From the NCBI GenBank assembly GCA_001414345.1, contig LLCB01000027.1, positions 62,001 to 126,000 on the forward strand: a DNA stretch of 64,000 bases, read 5' to 3'. Position 1 is the first letter of the stretch, and each line of letters begins with the position of its first letter. The notes below the pieces were generated by a model. It made no database searches and was not told the DNA's origin. It saw nothing but the letters and a program-made list of their open reading frames with translations. Positions 11,703 to 24,086 of this stretch are shown in pieces. This stretch comes from Hymenoscyphus infarciens (Eukaryota; Ascomycota; Leotiomycetes; Helotiales; Helotiaceae). The position numbers were made by a program, and so were the translations under genes.

Positions 11703-14700
11703 ATCCCTCTCTCTTAAAAAAGACTCGTTCTAAGTCTTCTATCTCTTATTATTTAGGGTTAAATCAGGATAGTATAAGTATTACATTATTATGTTATCGT
11801 AAGTTAGTTAAGGTCTAAATCGTAGCTAACCTGAGTTTATAGATGCTTTGTTTATTGTAATTTATTATAAGTAAAGTAAGATATTGAGATGTTGGTTTTG
11901 AATTGTAACTGTAGATGCTTATAAAAGAGACTTCGTTTCTAATCCTTCAATATTAAAGCAAGTATTCGCGTCTACTAAAAGAGTATAGTCCGATCTATCT
12001 AGTAGTCAGAGGAAGTTTAAAGTCTAAAGTTTAAAAAGTTCAAAAAGTTTAAAAGTTTGAAGTAAAATCAGAAAAAAGTTTAAAAGTTAAATTCAAAAGT
12101 TTAAAGTAGAGTCAGAGGTCGTTCAGTTAAGAGGCAGTAATAACTCAGTTAAGAGCTCACTTTGAGAGTGTACTGATTCGTATCTAAGTCGAATTCTCTA
12201 ATTCGAATTTATTAAAAGAGTATAAGTTCGTCTGAACTAAGGTTGGCGGGGATTTAGAGTAAAGTCTAAACTAAAAAGTTAATAATGTCGTAAATGATAA
12301 TAATAACTTAGCTAAGAGGTCACTATCCTTTCAAGAACGTACTAATTCGTTTCATATCCAATTCGAAAGTTTAAATAAAAAAAGGACTTCTAGCTCTACT
12401 AGAAGTAAAAGAAAGTAAAGAATATAAGAAAGACTCTATACCAGAGTCGGTAGGGTTTTAGCTAGTTAAAAGAGTTATTACTAAAGTTAAAAATACTGTC
12501 TAAAGTTTAGGATAATAAAAGGAGGGGTTTCAGCTAGTTAAATAAACTTAATACCAAAGTTTGTTATATTATTTGAAGTTTGGGATAATAATAAAGGTAG
12601 TTTTGACTAGTTAAAAGCAAAGTTATAGCCAAGTTGTTGAATTATTTGAAGTTTAGGATAATAAAAAAAAGAGGTACAGTTTCAAGTGGTTAAAAGCGAA
12701 GTTAATGCCGAAGTTATCTTACTATCTAAAGTTTAGGATAATAGAAAGAGGGGTTTTAGATAGTTAAAGGTAAAGTTGTTTCTAAAGTTATCTTACTATC
12801 TAAAGTTCAAGATAATAAAAAAAAGGGGTATAGTCCAATCTGTCTAGTAGGTTAGAGAAAAAATTTTAAAAGTTAAAGGTGAATTTAGAGTAGAGTTGGA
12901 AGCGAATATTAAGAGATAACGTTATAGGTAATAGTAATAACTTAGTTAAGAGCTTACTTTAAGAGCGTACTGATTCGTATCTAATTCGAAGAATTTAAAT
13001 GAAAAAAGAACCTCTAGCCCGGCTAGAAGTAAAAGAAAGTAAGAAAGTAATAACTATAAAACTCTATACTAGAGTTAGTAGCGTTTCAGCTAGTTAAAAG
13101 AGTTTATTGCTAAATGTTAAAAACGCTATCTAAAGTTTAGGATAACAAAAAAAAGGGGTATAGTCTAATCTGTCTAATAGGTTAGAGAAAAAAAAATTCA
13201 AAACTCAAAGGTGAATTTAAAGTAGAGTTAGAAGCGAATACTAAGAGGTAACGTTATAGGTAATAGTAATATCTTAGCTAAGAGTTTACTTTAAGAGTAT
13301 ACTAATTCGCATCTGATTCAAATTTAAATAAAACTTCTAGGTCCAGCTAGAAGTAAAAGAAAGTAATAAAGAGAGAAAGACTCCTTACTAGAGTCAGTAG
13401 GGTTTTAGCTAGTTAAAGGATTTTATTACCAAAGTTATCAGAGTTTCACTATCTAAAGTTCAAGATAATAAAAAGGGGTATAGTTTTAAGTACGACATTT
13501 ATCAGTACTATTATAGGAACTATGTTACTCAGGCTCGTAGGCTGCCTTATTCCCTTCAGAGTACTTAAGGACTTATTTATCTTCTAATTTCAAAGAAAGA
13601 GTTACTGTCAGATTATAGAGAGTTCAGAGCTAAACTAGATAAAGAGGGGTATTCTAAACCATAGTACTTCAGTTTTGCTCCTTATCCATAGCTAAAAGAT
13701 CGTTCACTATTTTAGCAAAGTTATAATTCTAGTATCTCTTAAAAGTAGCAGACGAGTTTTAGAGCTAAGGTATAATCTTATCTTATCCCACATATAAAAG
13801 AAGCGTTCTAATCCTAGTATCTCTCTAAGTATAGCTATACTCGAAAAGTAACCTTTTGAAGTTAATAAAAGTTTCTTCAACGTAATCTTATTCTTAATTC
13901 CACTTCTATCTCTTTCAACCTTTGTACTGGCGGCTATAACTTAGTCCGTAACTGTAGTCTTTTAAATATTCGCTAGTAGAGGTTCAAGAGAAGTTTAAAG
14001 TACTTGTAGAGTTAGATAATGTTCAGTCGAGATTAATAAAGATAGTAATAACTTAGCTAAGAGCTCGCTTCTAAGTTTCGTTCTAATAGAAAGCGTATTT
14101 CGACTAATTTATATCTGATTCGAGATTCAAGAGTTAGGAAGTGGTAGGAAGGTATTAGAGGCAGCTGTTTATAGCTGAAAGGGGTATAAATTAAGGCTTT
14201 AAAAGTAAAGGAGGGTTAAATAAGGTTTAGATTAAAGAGAGTTTAGAGGTAAGATTTTTAACTTTAAAGTTCGCTTGTAATTTTATCCTCTATCTCTCTA
14301 CTAACTAATCGTTTTATTCTTTATATATCTTTTACCTCTATCTCGTCTGTCTATTATCCGTATATTGTCTGAATTTTAAGAAGGTTATCTTTAAGAGTGA
14401 AAGCCCTTATTGTTTTAGTATACGGTTATAGGTCAGAGAGGGTTCAGAGAGTCTTTCAAAAAGAGGGGTGGCCCTAGAAAGTTGTTCAACGCCTTATAGT
14501 AGAACTAGAGAGGAGAGGGTATAAGGTTAGATTTAGAAGCCTTCTAGATAACTATTATAAGTTAACTTATTCACCGAATCTAGGGTTATTAAGATTCTCA
14601 GGAACACTTAGCGTATTCTAATCCCTTAATATATACTAAAACACGATTTTTACTAGCTGTTTATATAGATACTAAACCCTAGTATTACTAGCTATCTAAG

Positions 14701-14844
14701 TAGTCTCTAATTACCCGGCTATATAAGGATGTTATTATAATGTTTTAAATCGAGTATAAATCGACTTCTAAATAAGAAGTAGTAATAAGCTCGAAAAGAG
14801 ATATTATTAAAGCTATTACTAGCGAAGAATAGTTATTATTTTTA
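11703..14844. repeat. L2 interior with repeated short modules
   Basis: The stretch 12000-13480 contains several diverged copies of a module made of CAGCTAGTTAAA, then CTAAAGTTTAGGATAATA, then GGGGTATAGT, at spacings of roughly 60-700 bp. Inverted counterparts occur in L1 at about 16140-17060. The stretch 13490-13990 is the least AT-rich part and could be a captured or gag-like frame, but I could not identify it. Confidence 0.4.
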
Positions 14845-15194
14845 TGTAATAGTACAAAATATACATAACTATAGTAGAGGTATATAGGAGTGTGTATAGT
14901 AGAATAACGTATATAGATACTAAGTACTAATATAGAAGAAAATAATAACTAGCCTTTTCTGACTCTAGGAGTAGACTACTATATATAAGAGGTTTCAGAC
15001 GATATAAAAGGGGTACGAAACCGAATAATAACATACGTTAGCTAATATAAAAGCTTGAACCTACAAAGTACGTCTGAAAGCCTAGACATATATAACCTTC
15101 CTAAATTAGATAATATAAAACAACAACTACCGAAACCTTATATATATAGCATATACTATATAATCTCGGCTATATAGGACGGTATGCCGTCACA
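14845..15194 (-). repeat. 5' LTR of L2 (350 bp)
   Basis: On the plus strand it runs from TGTAATAGTAC to GGTATGCCGTCACA. Its right terminus keeps the unmutated CA end. Confidence 0.85.
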
Positions 15195-18100
15195 TGTTAA
15201 GAGATTAGAATATACTAAGTGTTTCTAAAAGTCTTAATAACCCTAGGTTTAGTAAATAAGTCGACTTATAATAGTTATCTAGAAGGCTTCTAAATCTGAT
15301 CTTATCTCTTCTCTTCTAAACCGATATCTTTAAAATATTAAACCTAGTTCCGCTATAAGGCGTTAAACGCTCTTTTAGAGCTACCTCCCTTTCTAAAAGC
15401 TATCTAAATAGCACCTATATACTAAGATCTAGAAGATCCTAATAAAATAATAGTTAAAGAGACTAACGAGACTTCTTAAATATAGACTAGATATGGTTAG
15501 TTATATAAGCTTTAGAAGTAGAGAATTAAGAAATAAGAAATTAGCTAGCTAAGCTAGAAAAACGGATAAGTAATCTTATATTTTAAAGTTAATAACTCGC
15601 TTTGTCTCTAAACCCTTCTTAATCCTACTCTCTTTTAAACATTCGTTTAAACTAACCTTTGCTTTTATACCTCTTTCGGCTATAAGTAGCTACTTCTAAT
15701 ACCTTCTAACATTCTCTTATCTAATACAGCTCTAAAGCTACTTTAAATACCCTCTAACGAAAAAGTAAGATAACTAAAAAGATCGAACCTTTAAATGACG
15801 GTATTTCACCTATATTCTAATAATAGAAGATATTAGTATAAGATAGACTTTATATAAATGCCGACTACTACAGTTTACCTCTAATATATAAAGCTCTTAT
15901 TTAGAGTACGACAACTAGACTAGCTAGGAACTACCTAGAGCCTAGATACGAGTTAGAGTCGGTTTAGAATACCCCTCTATCTAGCTCCGAACTCTCTACG
16001 ATACGACAGCGAATCGTCCTCTACTTTAGAAGTAGAATCGGAATAGGAAGATAAATAAGTCCTTAAGTACCTTAAAGGGAACGAGGCGGCCTATAGGCCT
16101 AAGTAACATAGTCCTACGATAGTACTAATAAATGTCGTATCTGAAACTATACCTCTTTTTTATTATCCTAAATATTAGATAGTATTTTTAACATTTGATA
16201 TTAAGTTCTTTTAACTAGCTAAAACCACCTCTTTTATTATCTTTAGATACTTAGACATTTTAATAAACTTTAGTAATAACTTCGCCTTTAACTAGTTGAA
16301 ATCTCTCCTTTTATTATCTTAAACTCTAGATAGCATTTTTAATTTTTAGTAATAAACTCTTTTAACTAGCTAAAACTACCTCTTTTGTTGTCTTAAACTT
16401 AAATAATAATTTCAACTTCGATAATTCAGCTATAACTTCGCCTTTAACTAGCTAAAACGCTACTAACTCTAGTATAGAGTCTTATAGTTATTACTTTCTT
16501 ACTTTCTTTTACTTCTAGTAGAGCTAGAAGTTCTTTTTTTTTATCTAAATTCAACTTAGATATAAATTAGTACGCCCTTGAAAAGATAGTAACCTCTTAG
16601 CTAAGTTATTACTATCTACGATATTATTAACTTTTTCGTTTCTAACTTTAGTCTAAGTCCTTACCGACCTTAGTTTAGACGAACTTACTTTCTTTTATAT
16701 CTAGTAGGCTAGATGTTTTATTCGAATTCGAATTAGATACGAATTAGTATACCCTCGAAGTAAACTCTTAGCTAAGACATTACTATTACCTATAACTTTA
16801 CCTCTCGATATTCGCCTCTAACTCTAATCTAAATTTACTTCTAACTTTATTCTAAACTTTTTTAGACTTACACTCTTTTAGTAATTCGAATCGGATACGA
16901 ATTAGTACGTTCTCGAAGTAAGTTCTTAACTGAGTTATTACTACCTCTTAACTGAACGACTTTCGACTCTACTCTGAATTCGCCTCTATCTCTACTTTAA
17001 ACTTTTTAAACTTTTTAAGTTTTAAACTTTTTCCGACCTACTAGATAAGATTAGACTATACTCTTTTAGCAAATGCGAATGCTTATACTTTAATATTAAA
17101 AGATTAGAAACGAAGTCTCTATTTTATAAGTATCTATAAATTAGGTTAAATACGATTTAGATCCTACTTAGTATCTTATAGACAATTTTCAGAGTTTACT
17201 ATATTATCTAAGAGACTTTTATACTAAATATCTAGAAGAGCTAGGACTACTCTAACATCTCTTTAAATAGCTTAATATATAGGAATTAGATAAGAGTTAG
17301 ATAAAAGAGTTAATTTATAAAACTCTATACTCTCTAATTCTAGTTACTCTTAATAAGGAACTTATAATAAAAACCTAAGATAAAATACTAACTAGTAAGA
17401 ATATTTGAAATTAATAAAGTAAAGAACTAAGACTAAGTTACTACTGAAATAGGGCCTACTAACCCTCTCTAGGCTATAGTCTCTCCTTCCTTTAACTTAT
17501 TATCCTCTTCTCTACCCTCCTAAGCGTAAGAAGCTTAAATTAGCTCTTCTTCTACCTCCTTCTTACGAGTACGCTTCTTACCTCGACGACCTTCTATAAC
17601 CGGCTTTAGAGAGGACGCTTATAAACTCTTTAGATAGGCCTTAAAGAGGACCTAAACCTAGGTTTAGATAGAGGTCTTACTCTCTATAGTATAGCGTAAG
17701 AACTGTTAAATATTAGTAACTAAAACTACTTTAATAAGTAAGAAGTACTTATAATAACCTTAGTATAAAGTGTCTAAGTCTCTTCTAAGAAGGCGAACTA
17801 TACTTTTAAACTATTCTTTAGTACCTTTATACTAGTAATAACTAATACCTTATCTAAGGCTTTAGTAGCCTTCTTAATCTCCCTCTTCTCCTCTTTAAGC
17901 TTAAGCTTACTAAACTCCTTCCTAATAAACTATAGTAACTATCTAAGTTAAAATAAATTTAGTATATATTTAAGATTAAACTTACTAAGATATATATAGT
18001 ATTCTACTTAATATTATACTTATACTTCTTTAACTTTAGCTTCTTAAAAGCATATATATAATCTCTATTCTAAGATTTTACTTAAAGATACTAAACGTAA

Positions 18101-18731
18101 TAGACTTAGTAGGTAGCTAGAAGCGTACTAGAAGGATATAGAAAAGGTATTTTACTATATTAGATTAGCTCTAAATTAGGTCTAATTAAGAAGAGAAGAA
18201 CTTACTTTTATATATATATATATATAATATATATGTTTATTTTAAGAGATAAGTTAGTATATAAAGATATACCTAATTAGAAGGTATTCTTACTATTTAT
18301 ATTATTTAAATAAAAAGAAAAGAAGAAGAGAAGTTAGAATTAGAGAAAAGTCGTCTACTAATATACTACTTATAATAATAGCTATTACTTTACGATTATT
18401 ATTTATTACTTAATAATTACTATTATAATATATAATAATAGTAAGAATATAATAACTCTATAGTAGTATACTACTTTCTACCTACTAGCTAATTATTAGC
18501 TTCTCTTCTATTTATATTCTATTATTATATAATATATAATAGTAAATAAAGAGCAATTAGCTCTTAAATAATAATACTACTAGCTACTAACCCTACCTCG
18601 ACCACTAGATACTATAATAGTAGATAAATTATATTCTTTATAATAAAGCAATAAATAATACTCTAATTAACCTAATACTATACTAATTAATAACCAAAGA
18701 CTTAGGATAAGTCTTTTTAAAAGAGAGAGGA

Positions 18732-19207
18732 TATAATAGTATACTATCCTAGATTATTATATAATAGCACTATCTTAAATTATCAGCATTCGTAAAACTA
18801 CTAATACCTCTAAGTAGTACTAATACCTCTAATACCTCTAAGGCTAAGATTACAAATAACTAATACTTATATAAGCAAAGTACCGAAGGTATTAATATCT
18901 AATATTTATATATAGAAGAGATTAAGGTTTAGATATTATATATTTAGCTTTTTAAAGAATTAGAGGTTATATATTTAGCTTTTCAGCTTTTATTATTTAG
19001 TATTAGCTATATTAGGTAAGGCTCGGTTATTATTATTATTAGAACTTAAAAGCTTCTAAACTCTTATATAGAGACGTTTATGTTTAGTATAGAAGAGAGA
19101 TAGTTATTATTTTCTTCTATATTAGTGCCTAGTATTTATATACGTTATTCTACTATACGCACTTCTATATGCCTCTACTATAGTTATATATATTTCGTGC
19201 TATTATA
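18732..19207 (+). repeat. 3' LTR of L1 (476 bp)
   Basis: Direct repeat of 10641-11135, ending CGTGCTATTATA, followed by the target duplication ATAAC. The purine tract at 18719-18731 precedes it. Confidence 0.85.
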
Positions 19208-19212
19208 ATAAC

Positions 19213-22200
19213 AATCTATATAGTAGAAGATATAATTATTAATCCTATATAAGGCTAGAATATTAGCGTTTATTATAGTAAGAAGTTACTAGTATTAGTA
19301 TAAGAGTATATAGTTAAGCTATATTAGAAAAGCAGCCTAGTATTAAACTAATTTAGAAGCCTTATACGTATAATTACTAATAGAGATTAAAAACCTCTTA
19401 TATTTATAAACCTTAGTACTACTTTTATAAGGATTATAAAAGGATAGTTACTAGGATTCCTTAAGCTATTAGACAAGCTACTATTAGCCGATTACTCTAT
19501 ATATCTTAACCTTATTAACGTATTTAAAAGACTACCTCTAGTACTAGAATAGCTTAAAGGCAAATATCCTAATAGTTAGCCTTATCTTATATAACTAATT
19601 AATAATCTAATTAACATTTCCTAGGCTAATATTAGACTAGAGTAGAGTAAGGAATATTAAGCTAAGGTTAAAGACGTTATCTAAAGTAAAGCTAAGCTAT
19701 TCTATAATAAGTTAGGTTACTTTAATAATAGAATCGAAATACCTATCTCTTTTAAAGAGAGAGTAGATATTAAGAACTTAAAGTAAGCTCTTTATAGTCT
19801 ATTAAAAAGGGATAAGGAAGCGATAGATAGTATTATTAACCTATTAATTAAGATAGGCGTTATTAAAAAGGTGTCTCTAAGAGAACCTTTACTAGCCTCT
19901 ATACTAGTATTTATAATATAGTATAATAGAAAACCTTATATAGTAGTAGATTTAAGAAGAATTAATACTAAACTATATATAGACTCTTAGCTCTTATCTA
20001 AGTAGGATAATATACTATAAGTAATATATAGTATAACTATGTTTTTTATACTTAATATAATAAAAAGCTTTTTCTAGTAATTAACCTATCTTAAGAATCG
20101 ATAGAAGTAGACCTTTATAACGCTTTATAGAGGCTAAGAAAGACTAACTATTAGTACTATAGAGCTAGCTATATTACCTACCTTCTTCTAGTATTATATA
20201 AAAGATACGTTTAAAGACATACTCTAATAATTCGTATATATATTTATTAATAATACTATTATCTTTTTAAAGACTTTAAAAGAATATCTAGTCTATTTAA
20301 AGTAAGTACTCTACTGTCTTATAAAGTTAGAGGTTACTCTTTTACTATTAAAATACTACTTTGTTTAATTAGAATTATAAGTATTAGGCTATTAGGTATT
20401 ATAATATAGTCTATATATAATAGAAGATAAAGTCGAAGTAATAAGAGTAATAAAGTTTCTCTATACCTTATTTAACTTAGAAAAGAGCCTTGGGCTATTT
20501 AAATACTACTATAAATTTATTACTTATTACTTAGCTATTATAATACTATTAATTAAGCTAAAAACCTTAGAGTTTAAAAGCTCTTTGATTTCTAGTAAAG
20601 AACGCGATATCTATTTAAGATATATAATAAAGTCCTTTATAATAGACTTAGAGTTAGCTAAATTACTTAATAATAGTAAATCTATATAAGAAAAGCTTAA
20701 AGATAAGCTATACTCTATACTTATACTAGTATTTCTAGACTTTATAAAGCTCTTTAAGCTATATATAGATAGAAGTAAAGAGATAGGTTATAGAGTAGTA
20801 TTATATTAAGTAGATGATAAAGGAGTTAAGTATTCTATCTTATACCTTTCTAAATTATTATTACTAGTAGAGGAAAGATACTAGCTAATAGAGTTAAAGA
20901 CTAGTATACTTATTTAAGCTTTAGAAAAGTTACTATAATACCTAGATAATAACGATTTTATAGTAGTTACTAATTACTAAGCTATTACTAATATATTTAA
21001 AGACGATAGTCTTATTAAGAGTAAAAGGTTAATCTAGCTATAAAACTAGTAATTGTTTTTATCTTATTATAAATAGTATATAAATATTATTTATTATATA
21101 GATAAGACCTATATTAATATAGACGTTTTATTAAGATTATCTTATAATAAGCTAAAACTATTATCTTAAAAGAAAGCTATAATCAAATCTAATATATATT
21201 TTATATAAGCTTTTCTATCTAAAGTTATAACCTTATCTATATTTAAAGAGTTATTATTAGAAGTTATAAAGCAGCTATTCTTAGACCGATCTCTAAAGCT
21301 TATATTTACTTAGATATTAAAATAATATATAAATAGTAAGTATATTAAAGCGCTAGTAACTACTCTTAAAGACTTTCGTTTTAAGCTTACTAGGAAGCTA
21401 CTATTCTTTAATAAGCTTCTTTATATACTAAAAGTATATCTAGGAAAGTTCTTATCTCTTACTTATAATAATAAGAGCTACTTTAGAATTAAAAGAATCT
21501 ATTAATATATAAAAAGTTATGTCTTCTATTCTAGATTATATTAAGAGATTATAGAATACGTAAAAAGCTACCTAGTATATTAATAAGTAAAGCCTTTTAA
21601 TACTCTACCTTAGAGGTCTCTTTAGCTAATTAAACATTCTATAATACCTTTAAAAGTACTATTATTAGATTTTATAGATAGCCTTCTAATCTCTATTTAA
21701 GGTAATAATAAGATACTTACTATTACTTATAAGTGTTTAAAGGTAGTAAAGCTCTTAGTAGATAAAGATATTAATACTACTAAGGATTAGGCTATCTAAT
21801 ACTTTAGATATATTTATATAAATTAGGGTCTACTTAATAGTATAATATCCGATTATAACTCTAAGTTTTAATTAGCGTTCTAGTATAAGCTTTTTAAGCT
21901 TATAAAAGTTAATCTAAGCTTTACTACTATATACTATTTAATAAGTAATAGTTAGATAGAGTATACTAATTAAACCGTAGTCTATACCTTATAATATACT
22001 ATTAGTAAAGTATATAACTAGTTAACTTAGGAAGATCTTATACCTTTTATCTAGCTATTATTTAACTCTTTTATTAACACCTCTACTAGAGTAACACTCT
22101 TCTTCTTACTATATAGCTAGGACGTAAAGATAGAGCTTAGTACTAATACTAGAGAGGATATTCTAGACTTCTTAACTTATTATAAATCCTTATAAGACTA

Positions 22201-22800
22201 AGTAGAATAGTTAGTTAAGATAGCTTAAGCCTATATAAAGATATACTATAATAATAAATATACTCTCTTAAAATTTAGTAGTATAGTATACTTATAAATA
22301 GTAAAAAAACAAGATAAGAGTTACTATTTTTAAAATTATATAAAGCTATTCTTTTAGAGATTAAGACCTTTTAAGATTATATAACTAATAAGTAACTTTA
22401 CTTTTAAAATCAAGCTACTAAATTAGCTTAAGATTTACTCTATTTTATCTATTAAATACCTAGAACTAGTAAATAATAATCTATACGCTTATTCTTAATC
22501 TAAGCTAAGACTAATTACTATTAATAAAGAGAAAAGATTTATTATTAAGGATATTCTAGAATAAGAAATATATAAACCTCTAAAAGAGCAACGCTAATTA
22601 AACTATATAATTAAGTAGCTAGGCTATAAGGAAACTACTTAGGAGCTAGTATTAATAATATAGAATTAAGCTAAATCGGTTATATTAGCCTATAAAAGGA
22701 AAGGAAAGAAGGATATATACTCTAAGTCTAAAGCCTTCTTATAATAGAGTAAAGCCTTCTTATATTAGAGTAAAAGCCTTCTTATAATAGAGTAACGTCT
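19213..22800 (+). pseudogene. pol of element G: RT, RNase H, integrase and chromodomain (RIP-inactivated)
   Basis: One frame (codon starts congruent to 2 mod 3) runs from 19213 to about 22750 without indels but with many TAA/TAG codons. Landmarks include a segment near 19880-19980 resembling the SPxASPV..NRKPRVVVDLR..N....D.YPLP block of gypsy RT. YIFINN at 20237-20254 stands in for the Y/FxDD catalytic box with Asp codons changed to Asn. FKLYIDGS near 20755 marks RNase H, and an H..HFG-like block near 21460 starts the integrase zinc region. A chromodomain-like tail near 22560-22660 contains IIKQLGYKETTQE. The element would have been an autonomous chromovirus before RIP and is inactive now. 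Confidence 0.8.
22729..22793 (+). repeat. Three tandem copies of a 21-22-bp unit at the end of pol
   Basis: The unit TAAAGCCTTCTTATAATAGAG occurs three times in a row directly after the chromodomain, giving a short repeated tail. Confidence 0.7.
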
Positions 22801-23808
22801 AAAAAGACGTTAAACTACGTTTTAGTACTAGTTATACCTTCTAAGAAGAGTAAACTAGTAAGATCTATAGGTATCTATATCTATAGTGCTTATAACTATT
22901 CCTAGTAAAAGGCTTATAAGCTTTCTCTAAAGAAGTAGGTGCTTCTCTATTTATTTATTTATTCTTATAAGCTATAATCGCTTAAATTTTATATATTATA
23001 TTAATTTTAATTATTTATTAGAAATTTACCTTTACTACCTAGTAATAACGTTAAATTTATATAATACTAATTAGTTAGTACCTAATTTTTAGCCTTAATA
23101 TTATTATACTCTACTAAGGAATTTATTATCTTATTAACTTTATACTATAATAAATTCAACTCTTTAATATAAATATATCTAACTCTTTTATATTATATTC
23201 CTTTTAATCTATTAATTTATAAAACCTTAAATACTTTAATTAGTAATTATACTTTTAATATACTCTTAGATCGACCTTTTATTATTAATATAGTAGGTAA
23301 TTGCTTTACTAAGTAGGTCTTTATAAGCGACTTAAACTAGGTCTACTATAAGATCGACTTTATAGCTTACTCTACTATAATAGATAACTACTAACTCTTT
23401 AAGAATATGCTCTCTAGTATACTTAGTCTTAATAACGACTCTAAAAGTAAAGTCGAGACCTTTATAGTTAGTAATAATAACCTTCCTACTCTTAGTAATA
23501 TAATACTATTCCTAGAATAACGAATTATAATAGATACTACTACTAGTACCTTAATTAATAGTAAAGCCTATACTTATAATACTATTTATAACGCGGTTAT
23601 TATAATAACTTAGTATAACGAGTTAAATACTATTATCTCTCTACTTATTTATAAACTTAATAATAGTAAATATAAATTTACTCTAGCTACTAATAAGTCT
23701 ATTACTATAATCTAGTCTAATAAAGGAGCTATTATTAAGGCTAGCTATATATTAGAGGTACTCTTTATTATTATTAAGAGTTAGAACTCTACTAATAATA
23801 ATATAAAG

Positions 23809-24086
23809 GAGCCTACTACTACTACTAGTAATTAAGACTCTACTAGCGATAATATAAAGGAACCTACTACTACTACTAGTAGTTAGAGCTATACTAATAA
23901 TAATATAAAAGAGCTTACTACCACTACTAGCGGTTGAGACTCTACTAGTAATAATATAAAAGAACCTACTACTATTACTAGTAGTTAGAACTCTACTAGT
24001 AATAATATAAAAGAACTTACTACTACTACTAGTAGTTAAGACTCTACTAGTAATAGACCTACTACTATTACTAGTAGTTAGAACGC
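23809..24086 (+). repeat. 51-bp (17-codon) tandem repeats inside ORF2
   Basis: About five to six units have the pattern Glu-Pro-Thr-Thr-Thr-Thr-Ser-x-Gln-x-Ser-Thr-x-x-Asn-Ile-Lys. Full units start at 23809, 23860, 23911, 23962 and 24013; the last is shortened by 9 bp. Period and frame are kept, so the repeats arose while the frame was coding. Confidence 0.85.

Larger units (their letters stand above)
11354..15194 (-). mobile_element. LTR element L2 (3.84 kb), inverted inside its relative L1
   Basis: Direct LTRs (11354-11702, 349 bp; 14845-15194, 350 bp) are flanked by TATTA (11349-11353) and TGTTA (15195-15199), which differ by one RIP-type change. On the minus strand AAGAGAGAGGGA precedes the LTR at 11354-11702, so the element runs right to left. 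Its interior near 14470-14840 is the reverse complement of L1 sequence on both sides of the insertion, and the unoccupied target TATTA is preserved at 14627-14631. About 110 bp of its LTR 3' end matches the L1 LTR 3' end in inverted sense; the rest of the LTR differs. No RT is recognised. Confidence 0.85.
10641..19207 (+). mobile_element. LTR element L1 (8.6 kb including a nested relative), inserted in the element G protease/RT region
   Basis: The LTRs at 10641-11135 (495 bp) and 18732-19207 (476 bp) are direct repeats, and their 19-bp length difference is a local duplication in the 5' copy. The 5-bp duplication ATAAC flanks the element (10636-10640 and 19208-19212). A purine tract (AAAAGAGAGAGGA) lies just before the 3' LTR, giving plus orientation. 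LTR ends are mutually inverted (TGATAGCACG and CGTGCTATTATA). Removing the inner element leaves about 3.75 kb of interior without recognised RT, so it is probably non-autonomous. The interior at 17460-17700 is less AT-rich and could encode a Lys/Arg-rich segment on the minus strand. Confidence 0.85.
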
